64,000 nt of DNA from Laedolimicola ammoniilytica (lineage in GTDB: Bacteria; Bacillota; Clostridia; Lachnospirales; Lachnospiraceae): contig NZ_JAOQKC010000004.1 in assembly GCF_025567165.1 (NCBI RefSeq), positions 124,001-188,000 of the forward strand, given 5' to 3'. Below are positions 24,483 to 32,407 of this stretch, one piece after another. How positions within the stretch are numbered: position 1 is the first letter of the stretch; each line of letters starts with the position of its first letter. The notes under the pieces are model-generated. The model made no database searches. It worked only from the letters and a program-made list of their open reading frames with translations, and was not told where the DNA came from. The position numbers and the translations under genes are program-made.

Positions 24483-25955
24483 ATAGCACTTTATCATTTT
24501 TCAATCGCACAGATAAAGCGTAGCGCCGGTCAGAGCGCCATTGCAAGCGCAGCCTACCGATCCGGGGAGCGTCTTTACAGCAGCTACTATGGAGAAGTCA
24601 GCGATTACACCAAAAAGGGCGGCGTGATTGCTTCGGAAATCATGCTGCCGCCCCATGCGCCGGAAATATATCTTGACCGGGCGACCCTCTGGAATGCTGT
24701 GGAGAGCTGCGAGAAACATCCAAAAGCACAGCTTGCCTATTCCTTTGATATTGCCATGCAGAATGAATTGACGCTGGAAGAAAACATGGAGCTGGCAAGG
24801 AAGTTCGTGCAGGAGCAGTTTGTGGCAAAAGGCATGATTGCCGATCTTGCTTTTCACAACCCGGAGAAAGAGGACGGCGGCATCCCTAACCCGCATTTCC
24901 ATGTGATGACAACCATGCGCCCTTTGAACCCGGATGGCACATGGGGACAAAAACAGCGGCGGGAATATCTTCTTGATGAAGATGGAAACCGAATCCGGGA
25001 TAAAAACGGCGATTATATGTTTAACGCTGTCCATACAACAGACTGGCATGAGCCGGAAACGCTGGAACACTGGCGGGAGCAGTGGGCGGCAGCCGTTAAT
25101 ACAAAATTTGAGGAAAAAGGGCTGGATGTGCGTATCGACCACCGTTCCTATGTGCGGCAGGGGCTTGACCTGATACCTACTGTCCACGAGGGAGCTAATG
25201 TCCGGCAGATGGAAGCAAAGGGCATCCGCACCGAGAAAGGGGAACTGAACCGCTGGATTAAAGCCACCAACCGGCTTATACAGGATGTGAGGAAGAAGAT
25301 CAAAGCCCTGTTTGTCTGGATGGCAGAGGTAAAAGAAGAACTTTCCAAACCCCAGACACCGAGCCTTGCCGACCTGCTGATCGCTTATTACAACCAGCGC
25401 AACGCAGGGGCATGGAGCAATAAAGCCAGAACCGGAAACTTAAAGCAGTTTGCCGAAGCCGTCAATTATCTGACGGAAAACAAGCTGCTCACATTAGAGG
25501 ATTTGCAGGAGCGTCTTTCCTCTGTCAGTGAAGAATTTGAAGCATTAAGCGGCTCCATGAAAAAGAAATCTGCCCGGATAAAGGAATTGCAGGAATTGAT
25601 ACGGGAGGGCGAGAATTACCAGCGGCTAAAACCTATTCATACGGAATTGAACAATATCAAGTTTAAGAAACAGAGGGAGAAATTTGAAACATCCCACGAT
25701 GCGGAGTTACGGCTGTTTTATGCCGCCCGCCGTATTCTGAAAGAAAAACTGGACGGAAAACCCATTGCCCTGAAAGCATGGAAACAGGAATACGCACAGT
25801 TAAAAACAGAGTATGCCGAACTGTCTCCGCAGCACAAGCCGCTCCGGGAGGAAGTCATACGGCTGCGGCAGGTGCAGAACGCCGTAGATACCGCACTGCG
25901 CCGGAGGGAGCAGCCACAGGAAGTACAGAGAAAGAAACACGAGATGGAATTATGA
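24483..25955 (+). CDS. MobA/MobL family relaxase, ATA start
   Basis: The relaxase nicks oriT and leads the strand into the recipient. The family N terminus is fully present (ALYHFSIAQIKRSAGQSAIA then SAAYRSGERLYSSYYGE), and the metal-binding histidines are in IPNPHFHVMTTMRPLN near residue 140. The only in-frame codon at the expected start is ATA at 24483. Upstream are AGG, CTA and a TGA. The next usual start (GTG 24624) would remove the catalytic N terminus. So it either uses ATA or is a start-codon mutant. The C-terminal half is a long coiled coil. Length is 490 residues. Confidence 0.8.
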   Translation: MALYHFSIAQIKRSAGQSAIASAAYRSGERLYSSYYGEVSDYTKKGGVIASEIMLPPHAPEIYLDRATLWNAVESCEKHPKAQLAYSFDIAMQNELTLEENMELARKFVQEQFVAKGMIADLAFHNPEKEDGGIPNPHFHVMTTMRPLNPDGTWGQKQRREYLLDEDGNRIRDKNGDYMFNAVHTTDWHEPETLEHWREQWAAAVNTKFEEKGLDVRIDHRSYVRQGLDLIPTVHEGANVRQMEAKGIRTEKGELNRWIKATNRLIQDVRKKIKALFVWMAEVKEELSKPQTPSLADLLIAYYNQRNAGAWSNKARTGNLKQFAEAVNYLTENKLLTLEDLQERLSSVSEEFEALSGSMKKKSARIKELQELIREGENYQRLKPIHTELNNIKFKKQREKFETSHDAELRLFYAARRILKEKLDGKPIALKAWKQEYAQLKTEYAELSPQHKPLREEVIRLRQVQNAVDTALRRREQPQEVQRKKHEMEL

Positions 25956-26002
25956 TATAATCGGCAGCTTTACCGCTGCCGGCATTTTTATGGAGGGAGC
26001 AT

Positions 26003-26743
26003 TTGAATGTATTTGAAGCGGTGAAACAGTCTGTTACCACCCGGCAGGCTGCTTCATTCTATGGAATCCGGGTGGGGAGAAACGGCATGGTCTGCTGTCC
26101 ATTCCACAATGACCGCACGCCCAGCATGAAAGTGGACAGCCGCTTTTACTGCTTCGGCTGCGGGGCTTCCGGGGATGTGATCGACTTTTCCGCTTTGCTG
26201 CATGGATTGGGGAAACGGGAAGCTGCGGTCAGGCTTGCGGAGGACTTCGGCGTTTCCTATGAGAAATCCGGCAATGCGCCGCCAGATAGGAAGCGTCACA
26301 ACAGGTCACAGCCCCGACAAAAATCAGCGGAGCAGAGATTTCAGGAAACGGAACGGTATTGTTTCCGGGTGCTATGCGATTATCTGCGCCTGTTGGAGCA
26401 TTGGAAAACAGCATACGCCCCACAGCCGCAGGATGCCATCTGGCATCCTCTTTTTGTGGAAGCGTTGCAGAGGATAAGCTACACAGAATACCTTTTGGAT
26501 ATTTTGTTATACGGAGAAATAGAAGAAAAAGCGGCGTTGATCGCCGCACAGGGAAAGGAGGTGCTGCGGCTTGAACAGCGAATTTCAGAGATTGCCGCTG
26601 GAAACGCAGGAAGCGGTCAAAAAGACGATGGACACAATGGAACCGGCGCAGACACCAGCAGAAATCCGGGAGACATTAGAGGGGACGCAGAAAGGCGGCG
26701 TGAAGAACAGCATCCGAAACTGCCTGACGGTGTTCCAGCGTGA
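26003..26743 (+). CDS. CHC2 zinc-finger primase-like protein
   Basis: The N terminus is a DnaG-type CHC2 zinc finger: CCPFHNDRTPSMKVDSRFYC followed by FGCGASGDVIDF, residues 31-62, with the Cys-His-Cys-Cys ligands. No TOPRIM domain follows, so it is probably a DNA-binding or loading partner of the downstream VapE helicase. TTG at 26003 is the start, with GGAGG six bases upstream. The C-terminal 57 codons overlap the next gene in another frame for 173 bases, an unusually long overlap. Confidence 0.8.
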   Translation: MNVFEAVKQSVTTRQAASFYGIRVGRNGMVCCPFHNDRTPSMKVDSRFYCFGCGASGDVIDFSALLHGLGKREAAVRLAEDFGVSYEKSGNAPPDRKRHNRSQPRQKSAEQRFQETERYCFRVLCDYLRLLEHWKTAYAPQPQDAIWHPLFVEALQRISYTEYLLDILLYGEIEEKAALIAAQGKEVLRLEQRISEIAAGNAGSGQKDDGHNGTGADTSRNPGDIRGDAERRREEQHPKLPDGVPA

Positions 26744-27968
26744 CCCGCTGTTTCGTGGGGCGCTGCGCCTGAACCTTTTGACGGAGCAGATTGACATTGT
26801 GAAGCCGCTGGGCTGGGAGCGCACCAGTACCACGCTGACCGACATGGACATGAACTACCTGCTTTTGTATCTGGAAGAAAATTACGGGCTTACCAGCGAG
26901 AAAAAGGTGCAGAGCGCCATCAAGATTGTTGCCAATGAAAACCGCTACCATCCGGTCAGGGATTACCTGAACAGCCTGCAATGGGACGGCACAGAGCGCA
27001 TCCGTTACGCCCTGCATCACTTTCTGGGAGCCGATACGGACGAATACACCTATGAAGCCTTGAAACTGTTCCTGATAGGAGCCATCCGGCGGGTATTCAG
27101 ACCGGGGAGCAAGTTTGAGGTCATGCTCTGTCTGGTTGGTGGTCAGGGAGCCGGGAAATCTACCTTTTTCCGGCTGCTGGCAGGTAGGGACGAATGGTTT
27201 TCAGACGATTTGAAGAAGCTGGACGATGAAAATGTGTACCGCAAGCTGCAAGGGCATTGGATTATCGAGATGTCGGAGATGATTGCCACAGCCAACGCCA
27301 AGAGTATTGAGGAAATCAAGTCATTCTTAAGCCGCCAGAAAGAAACCTACAAAGTGCCGTATGAGACACACCCGGCAGACCGGCTGCGGCAATGTGTATT
27401 CGGAGGGACGACCAACCGGCAGGACTTTTTACCCCGTGACCGCACCGGCAACCGGCGCTTTCTCCCCGTGACGGTGTACCCGGAACGGGCGGAGGTTCAC
27501 ATACTGGACGATGAAGCGGCGGCGAGGGCGTATATCGAACAGATGTGGGCGGAAGCCATGACGATTTATCGCAGTGGGAAGTATAAGCTGTCATTCAGCA
27601 TAGAAATGAACCGATACCTGAACGCCCATCAGCAGGACTTCATGCAGGAGGACACACAGGCTGGCATGATCTACGCCTATTTGGAGGACTACACCGGTGA
27701 CAGGGTATGCTCCAAGCAGCTTTATGAGGAAGCGCTGGGGAACTTAAATTCCCCGGCAGACTGGGAGACACGGGCAATCTGCGAGATTATGAATACCGGC
27801 ATTGCGGGCGGCATTATACAGGGCTGGGCAGCCTACAAAAGCCCGAAGCGGTATAAGAAATACGGTTCTCAAAAAGGCTGGGAGCGTGTCAACCAAGACC
27901 CGCCGGAGGGGGACGGTTTTCAGGAAATCACGGAAGAAGAAGCCCGGCAAATGGAACTACCATTCTGA
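26571..27968 (+). CDS. VapE-family replication helicase/primase
   Basis: A 465-residue virulence-associated E family P-loop protein. Walker A GGQGAGKSTFFRLLAG is near residue 189, with WFSDDLKKLDDENVYRKLQG and VFGGTTNRQDFLPRDRTGNR further on. Relatives serve as replication initiators or helicases of SaPI-like islands and mobile elements. TTG at 26571 follows AAAGGAGGTG by eight bases. An iteron array lies 10-195 bases after its stop, which supports a Rep role. Confidence 0.85.
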   Translation: MNSEFQRLPLETQEAVKKTMDTMEPAQTPAEIRETLEGTQKGGVKNSIRNCLTVFQRDPLFRGALRLNLLTEQIDIVKPLGWERTSTTLTDMDMNYLLLYLEENYGLTSEKKVQSAIKIVANENRYHPVRDYLNSLQWDGTERIRYALHHFLGADTDEYTYEALKLFLIGAIRRVFRPGSKFEVMLCLVGGQGAGKSTFFRLLAGRDEWFSDDLKKLDDENVYRKLQGHWIIEMSEMIATANAKSIEEIKSFLSRQKETYKVPYETHPADRLRQCVFGGTTNRQDFLPRDRTGNRRFLPVTVYPERAEVHILDDEAAARAYIEQMWAEAMTIYRSGKYKLSFSIEMNRYLNAHQQDFMQEDTQAGMIYAYLEDYTGDRVCSKQLYEEALGNLNSPADWETRAICEIMNTGIAGGIIQGWAAYKSPKRYKKYGSQKGWERVNQDPPEGDGFQEITEEEARQMELPF

Positions 27969-27977
27969 AAAGCCACC

Positions 27978-28162
27978 GGTTAACAGTTTGGTTGACGCTT
28001 CGGTTGACAGCCGGTTGACGGGGAAAAGCCTGATATTTGGGGCATTTCTCTCCTTTGTCAACCATGTCAACCAAGAAATCAAAGAAAAAGTAAAAAGTAA
28101 TAATAGAGCGCCTGTGGATTGTTTTCAAAGTCTTTTCTGCCGGTTGACACGGTTTGGTTGAC
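27978..28162 (+). other. iteron array, candidate replication origin of the element
   Basis: Eight copies of GGTTGAC (one is GGTTAAC) occur in 185 bases: direct at 27978, 27990, 28002 and 28013, inverted as GTCAACC at 28057 and 28066, and direct at 28142 and 28156. Between the second and third groups lies an AT-rich stretch (28073-28110) and a TGTGGATTG resembling a DnaA box. The layout of iterons flanking AT-rich DNA next to a VapE gene resembles phage-satellite origins. Confidence 0.65.
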
Positions 28163-28238
28163 ATGAAGACAGTCTGCGGCTGTAAACCTGCCTGACATTC
28201 CCTTGTCGGGCATATTTCATTTATGGAGGTAACTGCCT

Positions 28239-28424
28239 ATGGCAAAAAGCAAAAACGAGAGCAATAACAAAAACAGCGGCACCCTGCTTACCGAAAAAGA
28301 CGGCACCCAGTATTTTGTCATGGGGAAAGTCCGTATCAAGGTATCGGAGCATTTCGCACAGGATGGGAAGCCGCTTGACAGTCTGCTGGAAGATGTGATC
28401 CAGCACGCTGCCGCCGCTTCCTGA
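28239..28424 (+). CDS. TnpW-like transposon-encoded protein
   Basis: A 61-residue protein with GTLLTEKDGTQYFVMGKVRI and VSEHFAQDGKPLDSLLEDVI, resembling TnpW of Tn4451-type elements. TnpW proteins lie immediately before the large serine recombinase, as here, and their function is not established. ATG follows GGAGGTAACTGCCT. Its position supports assignment of the recombinase to the TnpX group. Confidence 0.75.
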   Translation: MAKSKNESNNKNSGTLLTEKDGTQYFVMGKVRIKVSEHFAQDGKPLDSLLEDVIQHAAAAS

Positions 28425-28531
28425 AAAAATACGGAATAACGACTGTCAATCAGCCCACGCTTATGATATACTTGTACCAGCGAGTATTGTATAAGCGTGG
28501 GTTGTTTCTTTTAGAAGGAGGATTTTTAACC

Positions 28532-30154
28532 GTGAAACAACCATACAATACAACGATTTATAACACTGCACTATATTTGAGATTGAGCCGTGACGATGAA
28601 TTACAGGGGGAAAGCGGCAGTATCCAGACCCAGCGCATGATGCTTAGGCAGTATGCCGCAGAGCATGGGCTGACCGTTGTAGACGAGTACATTGACGACG
28701 GATGGAGCGGGACAAATTTCGAGCGTCCAAGCTTCCAAAGGATGATTGATGACATCGAGGACGGGAAAATCAACTGCGTTGTCACAAAGGACTTATCCCG
28801 TCTGGGAAGAAACTATATCCTGACCGGTCAGTACACGGAAATCTATTTCCCCAGCAAGGGAGTACGCTACATTGCCATCAATGATAATGTGGACACCATC
28901 AACGGAGAAAGCGAGCTTGCCCCGTTCTTAAACATCCTGAATGAAATGCACGCCCGACAGACCAGCAAAAAGGTCAAGGCTGCCATGCACACAAGATTTG
29001 CCAATGGCGCACACTATGGAGCCTATGCACCGCTGGGCTATGTAAAAGACCCGGACAAAAAAGGTCATCTTCTGATCGACCCGGAAACACGCTGGATTGT
29101 AGAGAAGATTTTTGATCTTGCCGTACACGGGAGGGGAGCCGCCAGCATTACACGGATTCTGGTGGAGGAGAAAGTACCTACCCCCGGCTGGCTGAACTAT
29201 GAAAGATACGGGACTTTCGCCAATATCTACGCCGGTGCGCCTCCAGAAAAAGCCTATGCGTGGACGATTGCACAGGTCAAGAGCATTTTGAAAGAGGAAA
29301 CCTACATCGGTCACAGCGTTCACAACAAGCAAAGCAACATTTCATTCAAGAACAAGAAAAAGGTGCGGAAGCCGCAGGAAGAATGGTATCGTGTGGAAAA
29401 TACCCACGAAGCCATCATTTCCGAAGAAGTGTTCCAAAAAGTTCAGGAGCTGATTGCAAGCAGACGCAGACGACAGAAGAATGGCACAACGCAGATATTT
29501 TCCGGGCTGGTAAAATGTGCGGACTGCGGATGGTCATTGGCTTATGGTGTAAACAGCCAGAACAAAAATCCCTATGCACACTACCATTGCAGTAAGTACG
29601 GACAGGGATTACGCCAGTGTTCCATGCACTATATCCGCTATGATGTGCTGTATGCCTATGTGCTTGCAAGACTGCAATACTGGTCTATGCTGGCACAGAA
29701 AGACGAGGACAAGCTGCTGAAACGGCTGCTCAATGCCAGCGACAGAGAAAGAAACTCTGCGAAGAAAAAGCAGGCTGCGGAGCTGAAAAAGGCGGAAAAG
29801 CGTAAAGCCGAGGTTGACGGGCTGTTTGCTAAAATGTATGAGGACTGGTCTGCCGGACGCATAACCGAGTATAACTTCAATATGCTGTCCGAGAAGTACC
29901 AGAACGAGCAAAGGGAGCTTGAAACAAAAATAAGGCAGCTTCACGAAACGATGGAAGCCGCCGTACAGACCGCAGCGGACGCTGAAAAGTGGATTGCCCT
30001 GATGAAACAGTATGTCAACCCTGTGGAGCTGACCGCCGAACTTCTGAACACTCTAATTGAAAAAATAACCGTCCACGAAGCTGTCAAGGGCGAGGACGGA
30101 AGCCGTGAGCAGGAAGTAGAAATCTACTACCGCTTCATCGGCAAAATCGACTGA
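28532..30154 (+). CDS. large serine recombinase (TnpX/TndX-like)
   Basis: The recombinase excises and integrates the element. The resolvase domain begins ALYLRLSRDDELQG with catalytic Ser19, then TKDLSRLGRNYILTG near residue 90. The recombinase domain follows with a zinc-binding CADCGWSLAY...HCSKYG...C cluster and a C-terminal coiled coil rich in Lys/Glu. At 540 residues it is slightly shorter than TnpX. GTG at 28532 has AAGGAGG ten bases upstream. Earlier in-frame codons have none. The gene ends 42 bases before the right end of the element. Confidence 0.92.
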   Translation: MKQPYNTTIYNTALYLRLSRDDELQGESGSIQTQRMMLRQYAAEHGLTVVDEYIDDGWSGTNFERPSFQRMIDDIEDGKINCVVTKDLSRLGRNYILTGQYTEIYFPSKGVRYIAINDNVDTINGESELAPFLNILNEMHARQTSKKVKAAMHTRFANGAHYGAYAPLGYVKDPDKKGHLLIDPETRWIVEKIFDLAVHGRGAASITRILVEEKVPTPGWLNYERYGTFANIYAGAPPEKAYAWTIAQVKSILKEETYIGHSVHNKQSNISFKNKKKVRKPQEEWYRVENTHEAIISEEVFQKVQELIASRRRRQKNGTTQIFSGLVKCADCGWSLAYGVNSQNKNPYAHYHCSKYGQGLRQCSMHYIRYDVLYAYVLARLQYWSMLAQKDEDKLLKRLLNASDRERNSAKKKQAAELKKAEKRKAEVDGLFAKMYEDWSAGRITEYNFNMLSEKYQNEQRELETKIRQLHETMEAAVQTAADAEKWIALMKQYVNPVELTAELLNTLIEKITVHEAVKGEDGSREQEVEIYYRFIGKID

Positions 30155-30175
30155 CCTTTCTTTTTTACCAAACAA

Positions 30176-30195
30176 TATCTTTAATTAAGGGAAAC
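30176..30195 (+). repeat. element right terminal inverted repeat
   Basis: TATCTTTAATTAAGGGAAAC, the inverted partner of 17368-17387. The single base 30196 and the GG core follow. Confidence 0.85.
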
Positions 30196-30196
30196 G

Positions 30197-30295
30197 GGCG
30201 CGTCCGATCCCAGCACCGCGAATCTCATCGCCATTGCGAAGCTTTACGGGGCGTCGGCGGAGGAAATACTGCGGAAAGTAAGGAAAGAAGAATAG
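30197..30295 (+). pseudogene. membrane-anchored HTH regulator, 3' half
   Basis: In frame from 30197 the sequence reads GASDPSTANLIAIAKLYGAS, then AEEILRKVRKEE and a TAG at 30293. This is the missing end of an XRE helix-turn-helix domain and continues exactly from the WESG codon at 17365. It has no start of its own, so it is the detached 3' half of the interrupted gene. Confidence 0.9.
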
Positions 30296-30298
30296 ACC

Positions 30299-30327
30299 TT
30301 GAAAAATCCTCCGCAACTCTGTATACT
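30299..30327 (+). promoter_or_regulatory. promoter just after the interrupted gene
   Basis: TTGAAA (30299-30304), 17 bases, TATACT (30322-30327). A start near 30334 would give a transcript of only about 55 bases before the terminator at 30358. CGCAACT (30312) and AGTTGCG (30334) form a dyad over the -10. Confidence 0.5.
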
Positions 30328-30357
30328 GAAAGAAGTTGCGAAAAGGGAAGTAAAAAG

Positions 30358-30387
30358 AATCAGCCCGGCGTCGCCGGGCTGATTTTT
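30358..30387. terminator. bidirectional terminator
   Basis: AATCAGCCCGGC and GCCGGGCTGATT form a perfect 12-bp stem with a three-base loop and T residues on both sides. It serves the plus-strand transcript and the convergent HPr-like gene. Confidence 0.9.
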
Positions 30388-30398
30388 ATGCAGTGAAA

Positions 30399-30635
30399 TT
30401 ATTCTTCGATGAGATACGGCTTCAGAATGTTCAGAATAGAATCCAGTTCCTCGTCCGCATGGATGCTCAGGTCGATCGGCTTGGACAAATCTAGGCTAAA
30501 GATACCCATGATGGATTTAGCGTCAATGACATAGCGTCCGGAAACCAGATCGAAATCTACGTCGAACTTTGTAATATCATTTACAAAGGATTTCACTTTC
30601 TCGATAGAATTCAGACAAATTTTGACTGTTTTCAT
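30399..30635 (-). CDS. HPr-like protein lacking the phospho-histidine
   Basis: A 78-residue protein with the HPr fold. The regulatory serine segment is clear (DAKSIMGIFSLDL, residues 38-50), matching the Ser46 region of HPr. The His15 active-site segment GIHARPA is replaced by NSIEKVKSF, so it cannot carry phosphate in PTS transfer. It may be a Crh-like regulatory relative, as Crh also lacks His15. The start has GGAGG upstream, and a TTGACT-17-TAAGAT promoter lies at 30700-30672 on the minus strand. Confidence 0.8.
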   Translation of the reverse strand: MKTVKICLNSIEKVKSFVNDITKFDVDFDLVSGRYVIDAKSIMGIFSLDLSKPIDLSIHADEELDSILNILKPYLIEE

Positions 30636-30671
30636 GACAATACCCTCCTGATAATAACTTCTATAGTTTCG

Positions 30672-30700
30672 ATCTTAATACCGGGGGTAATAAAAGTCAA
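30672..30700 (-). promoter_or_regulatory. promoter of the HPr-like gene
   Basis: On the minus strand TTGACT (30700-30695), a 17-base spacer and TAAGAT (30677-30672). Confidence 0.6.
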
Positions 30701-30735
30701 TGGGAAATCACATAATTTTGGAAAGAGGTTTGAAA

Positions 30736-32049
30736 ATGGAAAAAGTAGCACTCCATAATTTGGGCTGTAAGGTAAACGCATATGAGACAGAAGGCATGCA
30801 GCAGCTTCTGGAACAGGCAGGGTACGAGATTGTGCCCTTCGAGGACAAGGCGGATATCTACATTGTCAATACCTGCTCGGTGACCAACATTGCGGATCGA
30901 AAATCCCGGCAGATGCTGCACCGGGCGAAAAAGCAGAATCCGGAGGCCCTGGTGGTAGCGGTGGGCTGCTATGTACAGACAGCAGAGGCTGAGCTGCGTG
31001 AGGATGCTGCGGTAGATTTACTGATTGGAAATAACAGGAAAAAAGATTTGCTGGCGATTCTGAAAGCTTACGAAGAGGGCGTGGACGAGGAAACGGTTAT
31101 TGATATCAACCACACAAAGGAATATGAAAATATGACGGTCACGAAAACCGCAGAGCATACCAGAGCTTATGTGAAGGTACAGGATGGCTGTAATCAGTTC
31201 TGCAGCTACTGTGTAATTCCCTATGCCAGAGGACGGGTCCGCAGCCGGGAGAGCGCTGACGTCTGCGCGGAAATCCGGGAGCTGGCGGCTGCAGGCTACC
31301 GGGAGGTGGTTCTGACCGGCATTCACTTAAGCTCCTACGGCGTGGATCTGGAAGGAGAGAATCTTCTGACTTTGATTCAGGCGGTAAATGAGATAGACGG
31401 CATTGATCGCATCCGTCTGGGCTCCCTGGAGCCCCGGATTATCACAGAAGAATTCGCGGAAATGCTGGCAAAGATGCCGAAGTTCTGTCCTCATTTCCAC
31501 CTGTCCCTGCAGAGCGGCTGCGACGCCACCCTGAAGCGGATGAATCGTCGCTATACCGCGGAAGAATATGCAAAGAGCTGCGATCTTCTCCGGGAAAAAT
31601 TCGCCCATCCGGCCCTGACCACGGACGTCATCGTGGGATTCCCTGGCGAGACAGAAGAGGAATTTGCGGAAACGGTGGAATTCCTGAAGCGGATTCATTT
31701 ATTTGAGACCCATATTTTCAAATATTCCAGAAGAAAAGGAACCCGTGCCGCTGTCATGGAAAACCAGATTCCCGAGCAGATGAAGACTGAGCGCAGCCAT
31801 GTGCTGCTGGACCTGGACGCAGAGCATTCCAGGCAGTATATGGAGGAGCTGAAGGGCCAGCCGGTGGAGATCCTGATCGAGGAGAAAATCACCGTAAATG
31901 GCGTGGAATACCAGGTGGGCCACACCAAAGAATACATCCGCGCGGCTATCATTTCCGAGAAAGATCTGACGAACCAGATTATTCCGGCAGTGATTGGGGA
32001 TACTATAGAAGAACGTCTGTGCGCTGCGAAGCCGTTAAATCGGATCTAG
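30736..32049 (+). CDS. mtaB: tRNA t6A37 methylthiotransferase
   Basis: MtaB is a radical-SAM enzyme that converts t6A37 to ms2t6A in tRNA. The UPF0004 domain starts VALHNLGCKVNAYETEGMQQ with cluster cysteines in NTCSVTNIAD and VAVGCYVQ. The radical SAM motif is DGCNQFCSYCVIPYARGR (C-x3-C-x2-C) near residue 150, and a TRAM domain closes the protein. The NLGCKVN motif marks MtaB rather than MiaB. ATG at 30736 has AGAGG seven bases upstream. Confidence 0.92.
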   Translation: MEKVALHNLGCKVNAYETEGMQQLLEQAGYEIVPFEDKADIYIVNTCSVTNIADRKSRQMLHRAKKQNPEALVVAVGCYVQTAEAELREDAAVDLLIGNNRKKDLLAILKAYEEGVDEETVIDINHTKEYENMTVTKTAEHTRAYVKVQDGCNQFCSYCVIPYARGRVRSRESADVCAEIRELAAAGYREVVLTGIHLSSYGVDLEGENLLTLIQAVNEIDGIDRIRLGSLEPRIITEEFAEMLAKMPKFCPHFHLSLQSGCDATLKRMNRRYTAEEYAKSCDLLREKFAHPALTTDVIVGFPGETEEEFAETVEFLKRIHLFETHIFKYSRRKGTRAAVMENQIPEQMKTERSHVLLDLDAEHSRQYMEELKGQPVEILIEEKITVNGVEYQVGHTKEYIRAAIISEKDLTNQIIPAVIGDTIEERLCAAKPLNRI

Positions 32050-32113
32050 GACTTGTATTTTTACAAAAGATAGAGTACAATAGTTGGTAGTGGTGTCAGG
32101 AGCGTGAAAAAAT

Positions 32114-32371
32114 ATGAGTAAAATGGATAGCACACAGAATTTCAAAGTATTGCCGGAGTCTGAGAACCGGGTGGGAGATATTCTGAACCAGGTTTATCAG
32201 GCGATGACAGAAAAAGGATATAATCCGGTCAATCAGATCGTGGGTTATATTATGTCCGGAGATCCGACCTATATCACCAGTCATAACAACGCCCGCAGCC
32301 TTATTATGAAGGTGGAGCGCGACGAGCTGGTGGAAGAACTTCTGAAGGTATATATCGAAGCGAAGCTGTAG
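32114..32371 (+). CDS. ireB: IreB family regulatory phosphoprotein
   Basis: An 85-residue UPF0297 protein. In Enterococcus IreB is phosphorylated by the PASTA kinase IreK and affects cephalosporin resistance. QVYQAMTEKGYNPVNQIVGY and GDPTYITSHNNAR are highly conserved in the family. It heads the conserved string ireB-ruvX-DUF1292. The start follows AGGAGCGTG. Confidence 0.92.
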   Translation: MSKMDSTQNFKVLPESENRVGDILNQVYQAMTEKGYNPVNQIVGYIMSGDPTYITSHNNARSLIMKVERDELVEELLKVYIEAKL

Positions 32372-32407
32372 GAGCGGAAAGAAAATAACAAGACACAGGA
32401 GTCGTAT

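Larger units (their letters stand above)
17365..30196 (+). mobile_element. 12.8-kb serine-recombinase mobilizable transposon
   Basis: The element splits an HTH gene and is bounded by a GG dinucleotide on both sides (17365-17366 and 30197-30198). Its ends are imperfect inverted repeats matching at 18 of 20 positions. It carries a TnpX-like recombinase, TnpW, an excisionase-like HTH protein, a relaxase, an oriT-like site, replication proteins, an iteron array and a regulated ABC transporter. It lacks type IV secretion genes, so it would be mobilized by a helper. The cargo at the left is more AT-rich than the mobilization module, which suggests a separate origin. Confidence 0.92.

Noticed and set aside
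27978..28162. GGTTGAC copies as a CRISPR array
   Set aside because: Units are only 7 bases, spacing is irregular and orientation changes, so they are iterons rather than CRISPR repeats.
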